The notes under the pieces were generated by a model, which saw only the letters and a list, made by a program, of their open reading frames with translations, ran no database searches and was not told the origin of the DNA. DNA of 51,678 nt, taken from NCBI GenBank assembly GCA_017406805.1, contig JAFQXU010000041.1:1-51678 (forward strand). Direction: 5' to 3'. Made by a program: the position numbers and the translations under genes. This DNA comes from Clostridia bacterium. GTDB taxonomy: Bacteria > Bacillota > Clostridia > Oscillospirales > Acutalibacteraceae. Below are positions 43,080-51,678 of this stretch, piece by piece (position 1 is the stretch's first letter; each line of letters starts with the position of its first letter).

Positions 43080-46000
43080 TTATTCGCTTTCTTGACGTTT
43101 TTTTGCCAAAAGTAATATTAGCCAAATTGCTCCTGAACCGAATAAAAGAATTAATAGTACTGCCAAAAATTCGTTGTTTAAAGCCCATTTATAGAATTTT
43201 TGCCACCAAGACATCGTGCTGTTTTCCTTTTCGGACGAATCACCGCTACTTCCGGGGAATGACGATGAGTTATCCGGTTGGGTTAAATCTCCGATTTGAG
43301 ACACTACGCCTTCACCAAGCAAGGTTTTTAATTCTTCTTCATTTTCAACCAGACTGGAAACTGATATTTGAGTGCTTGAAGGACTTTCCGCGTAATTAGG
43401 TATTTTTTTGGCTGCCAATCCAAACAAGCTAAACGAAGTTGCCGTGAATTTAACGTTGTCGTCGGTTATATTTACATCAAGATATTCAATGTTTCCGCTA
43501 GATTTTTCATGTGCGATAACCACGTTTTGATATCCCGTAAGGTCGCCCGGTGCAGGCATTGTAACGTCAACGGTTTTTCCGTATGGAAGTTCATAAGTTT
43601 TGCCGGTTAATAAGTCCAGCAAATATATATCATAAAGGTTTATCAGTTCGCGTCTGTCTATTTTGGAATTTAAATAATTCATTTTTTCTTCATCTTTTGT
43701 AAGTTCTGTGGCTATTACTTTTATATTCCAATCAACGCCGTTAACGTAGATATTTCCTGATTTATGATTAAGTTCGCCGGCTTCTTTTTGAGCTTTTTGC
43801 AGTGCGGCTATATTTGTAACTTGCTCTTTTTCTTCATCAGATAGATTTTCGTAAGTCAGTGTGGCTTTAACGACGCTGTTTACGTCTTCATCCGTTACTA
43901 CAGGATCAGGCACGTTGTTTACGTCTTCCATAGTGATTTCTTCGGGGTTTTTGTTTACATTTTTTACGGTTATCGTGATATCGCTGTTTATGTTGGTAAC
44001 CGTATAAATTCCTGCGCTTTCTGCAATTACTTTATTGTCGTTCATCATAACAAGCGGGGTTGACTTGTCGTAAGCGTCCATTAAAGTAATTTTAAAGTAA
44101 AGACTTTCGCCGTATTCCACATCAAGAGAGTTTTCAAAAGGTTTGTTTTTGTTGTTTTTGTAGATTACTCCTTCTGTGGCTACAAAAGTTGCTTTGTATG
44201 TGTTTTTCTTAACCCTGGAAATTTCTATTATCTTGTTTTCTGTGATGTTTGGTATGGTATATTTGCCCGAAGCATCAGGAATAATCGGATTTAGAACGCC
44301 TTTTACCGTAACTGTGGGTGATGCTTTACTATACGCACCATCCAGCGAAAGATAAAAGCTTAGGTCGTCTCCGTGTGCCATTGTTAAACCGGTTTGCATG
44401 GTGTCTCCGTTTTGGTCAACACATTTTACACCCTCGGTAAGCCTTATTTCCACAGAATATTTTGTTTTTTCAACGTTTTCCAAGGTTACCGTGTAATCTT
44501 CCGTTACGTCTTCTATTGTGTAAACATCATTAGACGGGAATAATTGCTGCCTTGTTCCGGAAACGTCTTTTTTTGCAAAGAGTTTCATGCCCGAAATGTC
44601 GTAACCTTCGTCTGCTTTTACCTTAAAGCTGAATGTTTGCCCGTGCAAAGCCGTTTGGGTAATATATTCTTTTGAGGTGTCTTCGTCAAGAGGTTTAATA
44701 CCATATTTGTCTTGGAATATAATTCCCTTTGAATTATAAAGTTTTATATTGTGCTTTTTGTAATCCAGACCCTCGACATATATACGGCAATTTTCTTTTA
44801 TTTCTGTAATAGTGTATATATTTGGGTTTGCATCTTTATATAACTCTTCATCAGGATATTCATTATGCATATCTTTGTGGCTTTTTAGTATTTCGGTGTC
44901 TTTCCCGGAAGAATACTCCAGTTTTAGGTGGTAATTATTTTCCGATTTTTCATACGAATCTTGAATTTCTGTTTTAAATGTGAAAGTATCGCCATACTTT
45001 AATTCTTTTTCGCTACCCAAATCATTATCTTTCGAATCTTTAAACGAAATACCCTCGTGTTGTGTGAAAACTAATTTACAGTTAATTTTTTCAATGTTTT
45101 CTACTTTTACGGTTGTGTTTTCGGAAATATTCTTAATTTTGTATTGCCCGTTTGTATATTCAATTGGGGTACCGTTGGCTAAAGCTGCCAAATTAGAAGA
45201 GCTGTATCCTTCGTTTTCTTGTATTGTAAAGTTTATATTATATCCGTAAGGTTTCCTGAGTATAAAATAGTCGGCATCTGCCGGTTTGTCTTCAGGCAAA
45301 GCTTTGTCTTTTAAAGGGTTGCCGTCGCTGTCTAAATATTCGAACGCAGGGTCTTCGATAAAGGTAACGGCTAAGGATCTTTTTTCACGCGAGGATGTTA
45401 AAGTAATATCGCCACTTAGATTTTTTATTTCGTATCTGTTTCTTATTGATTGTGTGTTTGTGTCGCGTGTTATTGTTGAACGTTTAGTGGGGTCGGTGCT
45501 TTCTACAAGTTCGGCACTGTCTACATCTTTATCAAGTGTTTTAACTTTGCCTTCAAATGCGATATCTAGGATTTCGTTATTTATATTATATCCTGTTTGT
45601 GGTTCAGTTTCAAAGGTGAAATCACTTCCGGATTCAATGTTTTTTACTAAAAACTTTTCACCGTCGGTAACGTCATAAAAGTTAGAGGCAAATAAGTTGC
45701 ACCTTATTGCATATTTGTGCTTTTCCGGTGTAGGTATACGCACTTTTAAATTGTCTGAATATATATTGTTTATTGTATACAGATAATCTCCTTCGGTTTC
45801 CATTTCTTCACAGCTTACTGTTCCGAAACCTTCAGGATAAACTTGCACACTGTTTGGATCAAAATCATAGTTTTTATCTGCATGAATAATAAAATTAAAT
45901 TTTGCACTGATATTTATATCGTCTGTTTCAACGATGTAACTGTTTTTTGTCATTTGAATTGATTTTTTTATTACGTCATTGCCTTGATCGTCTTTTACGA

Positions 46001-49000
46001 TGTAAGTTTCGTAAAAATCCAGCCCTCTGGTTTCAAGCGGAAATTCTATTTCGGATTGTGTAACAAATTCCGAGTTGTTAAATATTGGCGTTAAGGTTAT
46101 TGTGTCATACATATATGCAAAATTTAAGCTTTCCTCGTTCTCGCCGCTTTCATCGTACGCAGAAGTAGAAGCCACATTGTTTTGATAATTGCTCCCGGTT
46201 AATTCGGCACCCAAATATTGTGTGGTAGGGTAATAATATTGATAAGTTGCAAAAGTTCTTCCCATTACGTTTGTAGAGCCTCTGGTTCGGGAACTAATGT
46301 TTAGACCATGTGAATTGTTGAAAAGTCTAGAATTGTATGAAAATGAATATCCGTTTGATGAATTTTCGGCATATGAATAGTTATAATTAGCATCATTGTT
46401 TAATCTATTAATGTATGATGACTGTATATTGTAATTTAAATCACCATTCATTAGGTTTTCTTTGTCATGATTTTCTTTGTTAAAATTTAAGTTTTGGCTG
46501 ATAAATAATGATGCAAAATTACCGTTGCCATTAGATAGATACGGCCATTTGTGGATTTTATAAGCCTTGTTTTGAGGAGCTGTATATCCTGTAAAAAGAT
46601 CTCCCCCCCAAGCTGTATTGGTTTCATTAAATCCGTTAAATTTTCTTGTGCAAAGCGGGTTTGATCTTGTTATGTCGAAAAATTCGCTTCCTAAAAGGCT
46701 GTTTAAATCAAAAAATTCAAACAACGTAGCAAAGCTACCTGAAATTTGTTTAAACACAGCAGGAATTAATGGATATTTTGAAATTGAGTAAAAATCCGGA
46801 TTATACCTAGAAAAAACGTCATTTTTATGGCCGCTTCCGTTAACTGTAGTAGCGTTTCCTAAGTCATAGCTTTTTGATGTGTTGTTCACAGTTTGGTTAA
46901 TATTATTTGCTATTTTACCTTTATTATTGTTTCCTTTTATGCTAAAAATATCTTCATCTGTTACATTTTGCCCTGTGCCGGGGTCGTATCTTGTTCCGTC
47001 AACTTTAAATCCTATAAAATTATTTGCATTGTTAACTACGCCATAATCGAGTTTTATGTTTAAGTTTTCAGGCCCAAAATAAGATTTGTTACCGCTGAAT
47101 CCTTGGCATTTATTGTTGTTAAAGTCTGGGCCGCTTTCATTTTCGATTTTTTTAAATTGAACGTCAAATGATTTACCATCGTCAGATGCTGTGGCGCCGG
47201 AAATATCCGTTGGTTGATCTTTAAATTTAATTTCGTAATCGTTTGCTTTGTTGGCAGCGTCTGTGCCAAATGTATATTTTTTTGCCAATGACCAAGCTTT
47301 AATGGGGAGAAGGTTGTTATTTCCGCCTTTTGAAAACGAAACTTTTAGCGGTGAGATTATATTATTTACTGTGTATTGATTGTTTTCGTTAAATGTTTGA
47401 ATGCTTCCTTCGTTACTATTTTTTATTGATATATCGGAATTATTGTTGCTGTTATTTTGGAATGTTATGCTGGAATCAACCGGGACTTCCAAAGAATCTA
47501 TATTTTTGGCATCTTGGTAGACGCTTTGCCCGTCATTTATTTTATAAGATATGGTTGCATCGTCCGGGATACCGCTTTTTTCTATTGTTAGGGTGACGTT
47601 TTTACTTTTGTCGGGTTCAATTGTAATTGATTGGTTTTCTTGTATGTTAGAAATAGTGTAGTTACCGTTAAAGCCTTTTTTAAGCTGTGTATTATTGGCT
47701 TTTACCATAAAGTTTTCATCTTCAAGCCCGCTTTTTAATTTAAAGGAGAAGTTGTCGCCTTTGTTTACGGTTTGACTTTGTTCCGATGTTTCGGCATATT
47801 CATATCCGGAAGCAAAGTTAACGTTTGAAGTCCCTTGTATGTTTCTTACGCTTAGTGTAGTATCAGATTTTATTGGCGAAACTTTGAATTTATTATTTTC
47901 CAAAGAAACGTAAGGAGTTATATCCGCATTTACGTCCAAGTACATATTTTCTGTCGTATATCCTTCATTTGGCGTAACGGTTATTTCTAAGTTTCCGCCG
48001 TGTTCCACGTTGTAAATTTTTGTGCCTAAATTTTGCGTGCTTTCGTCAAGATGTACGTTTTGGCCCGATACATCAATTTTTGCATTTTTTAAATTCTGCG
48101 CAACGCTTACCGCATAAAGATTTTTTACGGGTTTAGACGTTTCAATTTTTACCGGTTGACGAATGTCTGTTATGGTGTAAAGGCCCGAGCATTCATCTTT
48201 TGAGTTTTCATTGTTTGGAGAGAGTAAAGTTTTTTCGCTTCCCAAAACGTTGTTTTTGTAAACTTCAATATCGCTAAAGTTTTGAGTGTATCCGTCGGCC
48301 TGTTTTAACCTAAACGAAAAAGAATTTCCATATTTAACGCTTGAATTTGTTATTTGATTTTCTCCGCTTTCATCAACAATTAAAATCCCGTGTTCTTGCG
48401 CCGGAAAATATATTGGCACGCTTGCCCCGGAAAGCTCTTCTATGGTGGAAAGTTCTAAATTTTCCGAAATATTATAAAGTGAGTAGTTATAGTTGTTTTG
48501 GTGCAGAATTTTTCCGTTTGCAACCAAGGTTTTTTCTAAATTTTCATATTTAAAATCGTAATTTTCTCCGTAAGAAGCCGTAAACGAATTTCCACTTGCA
48601 AGGGCATTATATTCATTTTCGCTTAATATTTTATATTCTATTGTGCCGGAGGTGCTGTTTTTTACGCTATATGTGTTTTTTTCTGCAGATTTGTTTATTT
48701 TTATATCGTAATCTTTATTTACGGACGTGTTTAATTTTACTCCAGAGGTCGTTTGAGTTTTGTTTATAAATTCGTCTATTCCCTCTATGTCGTTAAAATC
48801 AAGCCCTGTTTGGGTGTATGGTGCGGTCCTTTCAATAATTACGTTTATTCCCATTCCATAAGTAAGATTATTTAATTCGTAAGAATTGGAATTTTCCGAA
48901 AAGTCCATTTTTTTCTTTTCTGATTCGTTTGAAAAATAGTAATAAACGTCAAGGGCTTCTTTTGTTTTTTGGGGTTCTTCTTTCATGGCTATTTTTAAGC

Positions 49001-49556
49001 TGTAATTATCTTCTTTAATGCCCGAAAACGATAAATTAAGGTTTTTATTTACTTTGAGTTCGGAAGTAGGGTAGTTTTTACCGGGAATTATCAGCTCGTC
49101 CTTTTGCGGATCACGTTCTATGAATGAATCGCTGCCGCTGTAATCATATACTTTTAAAGAAAAAGCTTCTTTTGAGCCGTTATCCAGTATTTTTACGTCT
49201 TCAACTTTTAAATGGCTGTATCCCTCGTCAAACTTAACTAGGAACTTTATTTTGTCGCTGTTTTTAATTTTTATTGAGTTGGTTCCTGCTGTGGGTTGCC
49301 AATTCCCGTAATCTTCGTATGTTCCGATTAATTTGGTAGATTTTTTCGATATGGCATACTGAAGGCCGTTTTCCGAAATTCCTTCTAAATTTGCCGGGAA
49401 TGTTACTTTGTAATCATTAACTGTAGAGTTGTCGCTGTTTATTGCCGAAATTAAAGATTTTGCACCAAAAGAAATTAATATGAATGACAGTAAGAACATA
49501 GTAATTAATGCCGGTATTTTAAAAATTTTTTGAGAAAATAATTTGATTTTTTCCAT
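43080..49556 (-). CDS. Giant repeat-rich cell-surface protein with C-terminal membrane anchor
   Basis: The 2158-residue protein starts at the ATG behind TTTGGAGG (an ATG 36 bases upstream precedes that site). Residues 13-36 are a signal/anchor helix. Long arrays of beta-type repeats of roughly 75-100 residues follow, with the pattern Y-x-V-x-F...GV...G...YG-x2-F-x-FK...GY...Y-T-I-x-N-I-x2-x-x-T-I-x-V. A different Asn/Tyr/Ser-rich domain lies at about 750-1160, and repeats resume to about 1970. The tail ends in a membrane helix (FLAVLLILLFGSGAIWLILLL) and KKRQESE, without an LPXTG signal. It resembles adhesin-like proteins with bacterial Ig-like or InlB-type repeats; the ligand is unknown. Confidence 0.85.
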   Translation of the reverse strand: MEKIKLFSQKIFKIPALITMFLLSFILISFGAKSLISAINSDNSTVNDYKVTFPANLEGISENGLQYAISKKSTKLIGTYEDYGNWQPTAGTNSIKIKNSDKIKFLVKFDEGYSHLKVEDVKILDNGSKEAFSLKVYDYSGSDSFIERDPQKDELIIPGKNYPTSELKVNKNLNLSFSGIKEDNYSLKIAMKEEPQKTKEALDVYYYFSNESEKKKMDFSENSNSYELNNLTYGMGINVIIERTAPYTQTGLDFNDIEGIDEFINKTQTTSGVKLNTSVNKDYDIKINKSAEKNTYSVKNSTSGTIEYKILSENEYNALASGNSFTASYGENYDFKYENLEKTLVANGKILHQNNYNYSLYNISENLELSTIEELSGASVPIYFPAQEHGILIVDESGENQITNSSVKYGNSFSFRLKQADGYTQNFSDIEVYKNNVLGSEKTLLSPNNENSKDECSGLYTITDIRQPVKIETSKPVKNLYAVSVAQNLKNAKIDVSGQNVHLDESTQNLGTKIYNVEHGGNLEITVTPNEGYTTENMYLDVNADITPYVSLENNKFKVSPIKSDTTLSVRNIQGTSNVNFASGYEYAETSEQSQTVNKGDNFSFKLKSGLEDENFMVKANNTQLKKGFNGNYTISNIQENQSITIEPDKSKNVTLTIEKSGIPDDATISYKINDGQSVYQDAKNIDSLEVPVDSSITFQNNSNNNSDISIKNSNEGSIQTFNENNQYTVNNIISPLKVSFSKGGNNNLLPIKAWSLAKKYTFGTDAANKANDYEIKFKDQPTDISGATASDDGKSFDVQFKKIENESGPDFNNNKCQGFSGNKSYFGPENLNIKLDYGVVNNANNFIGFKVDGTRYDPGTGQNVTDEDIFSIKGNNNKGKIANNINQTVNNTSKSYDLGNATTVNGSGHKNDVFSRYNPDFYSISKYPLIPAVFKQISGSFATLFEFFDLNSLLGSEFFDITRSNPLCTRKFNGFNETNTAWGGDLFTGYTAPQNKAYKIHKWPYLSNGNGNFASLFISQNLNFNKENHDKENLMNGDLNYNIQSSYINRLNNDANYNYSYAENSSNGYSFSYNSRLFNNSHGLNISSRTRGSTNVMGRTFATYQYYYPTTQYLGAELTGSNYQNNVASTSAYDESGENEESLNFAYMYDTITLTPIFNNSEFVTQSEIEFPLETRGLDFYETYIVKDDQGNDVIKKSIQMTKNSYIVETDDINISAKFNFIIHADKNYDFDPNSVQVYPEGFGTVSCEEMETEGDYLYTINNIYSDNLKVRIPTPEKHKYAIRCNLFASNFYDVTDGEKFLVKNIESGSDFTFETEPQTGYNINNEILDIAFEGKVKTLDKDVDSAELVESTDPTKRSTITRDTNTQSIRNRYEIKNLSGDITLTSSREKRSLAVTFIEDPAFEYLDSDGNPLKDKALPEDKPADADYFILRKPYGYNINFTIQENEGYSSSNLAALANGTPIEYTNGQYKIKNISENTTVKVENIEKINCKLVFTQHEGISFKDSKDNDLGSEKELKYGDTFTFKTEIQDSYEKSENNYHLKLEYSSGKDTEILKSHKDMHNEYPDEELYKDANPNIYTITEIKENCRIYVEGLDYKKHNIKLYNSKGIIFQDKYGIKPLDEDTSKEYITQTALHGQTFSFKVKADEGYDISGMKLFAKKDVSGTRQQLFPSNDVYTIEDVTEDYTVTLENVEKTKYSVEIRLTEGVKCVDQNGDTMQTGLTMAHGDDLSFYLSLDGAYSKASPTVTVKGVLNPIIPDASGKYTIPNITENKIIEISRVKKNTYKATFVATEGVIYKNNKNKPFENSLDVEYGESLYFKITLMDAYDKSTPLVMMNDNKVIAESAGIYTVTNINSDITITVKNVNKNPEEITMEDVNNVPDPVVTDEDVNSVVKATLTYENLSDEEKEQVTNIAALQKAQKEAGELNHKSGNIYVNGVDWNIKVIATELTKDEEKMNYLNSKIDRRELINLYDIYLLDLLTGKTYELPYGKTVDVTMPAPGDLTGYQNVVIAHEKSSGNIEYLDVNITDDNVKFTATSFSLFGLAAKKIPNYAESPSSTQISVSSLVENEEELKTLLGEGVVSQIGDLTQPDNSSSFPGSSGDSSEKENSTMSWWQKFYKWALNNEFLAVLLILLFGSGAIWLILLLAKKRQESE

Positions 49557-49601
49557 AATTTTAAACCTCCAAAAAAATGTATAAAAACCCAATTTATTAT
49601 T

Positions 49602-49629
49602 ATTATACTAATTATTATAATTTTTTCAA
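49602..49629 (-). promoter_or_regulatory. Promoter of the giant surface-protein gene
   Basis: On the minus strand TTGAAA (49629-49624) and TATAAT (49607-49602) have a 16-base spacer, about 46 bases before the start. The whole intergenic region to 49750 is very AT-rich and also must hold the promoter of the divergent M14 gene, which I could not place firmly. Confidence 0.6.
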
Positions 49630-49750
49630 TATAATATATAGTATTTTAAAAAAATGTATTTAAAATTTAATAAACTAACATAAAACGTCATACATATAGA
49701 GTATTGAACACAAATTGATTATTTATTATTAATTAAAGGAGAAAATTTAT

Positions 49751-50638
49751 ATGTGGGGAACGCCTTCGCTAGAAGAAAGAAGCAAAATAATTAACTTTAT
49801 AAGAGAAAAATATGAGTTTGTGGAAGTCGGTACGATTGGAAAAAGTGTTTTAAATAGAGATATAGATTTTTTGAAAATAGGCAGTTCAAAAAAAATAATT
49901 TTGTGGCTCGGAGCGTTTCATGGCATGGAATGGCTTACAATATTAGTACTCCTTAAATTTTTTGAAAAAATATGCTCTTATATTCAAAGCGGTGAAAATT
50001 TATACGGAATCGATTTTAAAAAAGTGTTTAAAGAGAAATCTTTAGTTGTAGTTCCTTGCGTAAATCCGGACGGGGTTGAAATTGCGCTCAAAGGCGGAAT
50101 TTCTGCCGGAGAATACAAGCACGCGGTAAATTTGATAAGTGGTGGCAAGACTGATTATTGGCAGGCGAATGTGCGCGGGGTGGATTTAAACCATAACTAT
50201 AATGCAAATTGGGAAGAGCTTCATGATTTGGAAATTAAAAGCGGAATAACCGGCGCTTCCATGACAAGATACGGCGGAAAAACATACGAAAGTGAACCGG
50301 AGACAAAATCCGTGGTGAATTTTTGTAGAAATAATCCTGTGGAGTACGCTATTGCTTTTCATAGTCAGGGCGAAGAAATTTACTATGGTTTTGATGGAAA
50401 AATTCCAAAAAATTCAGAAAAAATCGCAAATTTACTTTCCGTGTCTTCGGGATATAAACTTTCTAAGCCAGAGGGCTTGGCTGTTGGCGGAGGTTTTAAA
50501 GATTGGTTTATTTCAGAATTTAATAAACCTGCGTTTACCGTGGAAATTGGTCTGGGGAAAAATCCTCTGCCGATTTCCGATTTTGAAAATATATACAAAA
50601 AAATAGAAAAAATGCTTTTGATTGCGGCCTTGATTTAA
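49751..50638 (+). CDS. M14-family zinc carboxypeptidase
   Basis: The 295-residue product has the M14 active site: zinc ligands in GAFHGMEW (HxxE) and in IAFHSQGEEIYYG, substrate residues in VRGVDLNHNYNANWEE, and the catalytic Glu in FTVEIGLGKNPL. There is no signal peptide or cell-wall-binding domain. Close relatives in Firmicutes cut gamma-D-glutamyl-diaminopimelate bonds in peptidoglycan peptides, so cytoplasmic muropeptide recycling is a reasonable guess. Confidence 0.88.
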   Translation: MWGTPSLEERSKIINFIREKYEFVEVGTIGKSVLNRDIDFLKIGSSKKIILWLGAFHGMEWLTILVLLKFFEKICSYIQSGENLYGIDFKKVFKEKSLVVVPCVNPDGVEIALKGGISAGEYKHAVNLISGGKTDYWQANVRGVDLNHNYNANWEELHDLEIKSGITGASMTRYGGKTYESEPETKSVVNFCRNNPVEYAIAFHSQGEEIYYGFDGKIPKNSEKIANLLSVSSGYKLSKPEGLAVGGGFKDWFISEFNKPAFTVEIGLGKNPLPISDFENIYKKIEKMLLIAALI

Positions 50639-50716
50639 AAAAACAATTTATTGAATATTCCGGGTTTATGTGTTAAAATTTTTGAGTGTATTTTAAAAAA
50701 AGGAATGGTAAATAGC

Positions 50717-51678
50717 TTGGATATTAATGAAAAATATAACGTTTGGGTAAAAAATATTAAAAATGAAGAACTTTTAAAAGACCTTAATAGCATAGAAAAT
50801 AACGAAAAAGAAAAATATGAAAGGTTTTATAAGAATTTAGAGTTCGGTACGGCGGGGATTAGAGGAATAATGCGCTCTGGTATAAACGGAATTAATATAT
50901 ACACAATCAGGCAGACGGCTCAGGGGCTTGCGAATTATCTTTTAAAATCGTGCCAAAAACCGGTTGTGGTTATATCGTACGATTCAAGAAATAATTCCTA
51001 TTTATTTGCCAAAGAAACCGCATCTGTTTTGGCTGCAAATAATGTAAAAGTGTATATTTCAAGTTCGCTTCAGCCAACACCTTTTTTGTCTTTTGCCGTA
51101 AGGTTTTTAAAAGCAGATGCCGGGGTTATGATCACAGCAAGCCATAATCCCGCGGAATACAACGGCTTTAAATGTTATGGCAGCGACGGCGCACAAATGG
51201 GCGAAGAAGACGCGTTAAAAGTGTATAATTGCATATCACACGTGGATATATTTAAAGATGTGAAGTATGCTTCGTTTAATTTAAGTTTGGAAAGCGGTCA
51301 AATAAAATTTATACCTGAAGATGTTTATCAGGAATATATAAAATGTGTTCTTGCCCAGAGGATTAATAAAGATGTGGATATGTCTCAAATAAAAATTGTA
51401 TATACTCCGCTTAGTGGTGCGGGTAAAAATTTTGTAAAGACTGTTTTTGAACTTTCCGGTGCAAAAGATTTTGTTATTGTTTCCGAGCAAGAAAATCCGG
51501 ACGGGAATTTCAGCACTTGCCCAAAACCAAACCCGGAACTCAAAGAAGCCTTTAAATACGGCGAAATGTACGCTCAAAAAAATAATGCGGATATAATTAT
51601 TGCAACAGATCCCGATGCCGACAGGCTTGGCGTTTGTGTAAAAAATGGCGGTGAATTTCGGCTTCTTACCGGTAACGA
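50717..51678 (+). CDS. Phosphoglucomutase/phosphomannomutase (5' part, runs off the window)
   Basis: An open frame from a TTG at 50717, with AAAGGAATGG upstream, continues past the end of the window. It encodes an alpha-D-phosphohexomutase: FGTAGIRGIMRSGINGINIYTI, the phosphoserine loop VMITASHNPAEYNGFK, and the metal-binding IATDPDADRLG. It interconverts hexose 1- and 6-phosphates. The window ends after the metal loop, so the C-terminal domains are not seen. Confidence 0.92.
   Translation, partial: MDINEKYNVWVKNIKNEELLKDLNSIENNEKEKYERFYKNLEFGTAGIRGIMRSGINGINIYTIRQTAQGLANYLLKSCQKPVVVISYDSRNNSYLFAKETASVLAANNVKVYISSSLQPTPFLSFAVRFLKADAGVMITASHNPAEYNGFKCYGSDGAQMGEEDALKVYNCISHVDIFKDVKYASFNLSLESGQIKFIPEDVYQEYIKCVLAQRINKDVDMSQIKIVYTPLSGAGKNFVKTVFELSGAKDFVIVSEQENPDGNFSTCPKPNPELKEAFKYGEMYAQKNNADIIIATDPDADRLGVCVKNGGEFRLLTGN

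Overview
This window is a low-GC Gram-positive chromosome segment that looks clostridial (Clostridia, probably Oscillospiraceae/Ruminococcaceae-like). The signs are rpsF-ssb-rpsR order, a gerA-gerB-gerC germinant-receptor operon, a SpoIID-like/peptidoglycan-binding protein, comEC-holA, and many TTG/GTG starts behind strong Shine-Dalgarno sequences. Most genes are housekeeping. Set among them are three ankyrin-repeat (ANK) genes, two of them associated with a RING-type zinc finger. ANK and RING domains are typical of eukaryotic proteins, so a lifestyle in contact with a eukaryotic host (for example a protist or an animal gut) is a reasonable inference, but the window does not prove it.

Layout. 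1-296: 3' end of a 23S rRNA with its own terminator and no 5S behind it. 446-1565: VanW-family protein and an orphan DltC/ACP-like carrier protein. 1800-2827: rpsF-ssb-rpsR. 2963-5656: exported or membrane-anchored ANK protein with two tandem-repeat linkers and a C-terminal RING. 5715-8957 (minus): comEC-holA, with a ComEC whose nuclease-like domain has lost its metal ligands. 9067-14381: a block bounded by two inverted, nearly identical 89-bp promoter/operator sequences. Each drives an ANK gene inward and they share a novel N-terminal domain; between them lie a HIT hydrolase and azlCD, and the minus-strand ANK gene runs into an overlapping RING reading frame. 14491-18727: topoisomerase IV parE-parC. 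18755-19582: CPBP protease flanked by a repeat of the parC 3' end. 19653-29681: a nucleoside uptake and salvage cluster (Nudix, deoB, YczE-like, deoD, BMP binding protein, ATPase, two permeases, deoC, pdp), followed by ligA. 31755-33627 (minus): coiled-coil protein, rsmD, cyclophilin lipoprotein. 33831-38063: Cys-rich SPOCS-like protein and the ger operon. 38060-49556 (minus): lysC, class A PBP, SpoIID-like/PG-binding protein, and a 2158-residue repeat-rich surface protein. 49751-51678: M14 peptidase and the 5' part of a phosphohexomutase.

How the genes work together. The 20-29 kb cluster imports nucleosides through a BMP-type ABC transporter, cleaves them with DeoD and Pdp, isomerises the sugar phosphate with DeoB and splits it with DeoC. 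The ger genes and the SpoIID-like protein suggest a spore former or a recent descendant of one. The ANK/RING genes are the least explained part: their modular architecture, shared linker, shared promoter/operator and matching terminators suggest one expanding family inserted between conserved operons.

No stretch longer than about 300 bases lacks a gene. The larger gaps (1566-1799, 8958-9161, 10834-11083, 14290-14490, 33628-33830, 49557-49750) hold the promoters and signals listed. I saw no tRNA, CRISPR array, transposase or prophage gene. All functions are read from sequence motifs by eye; no database search was run.
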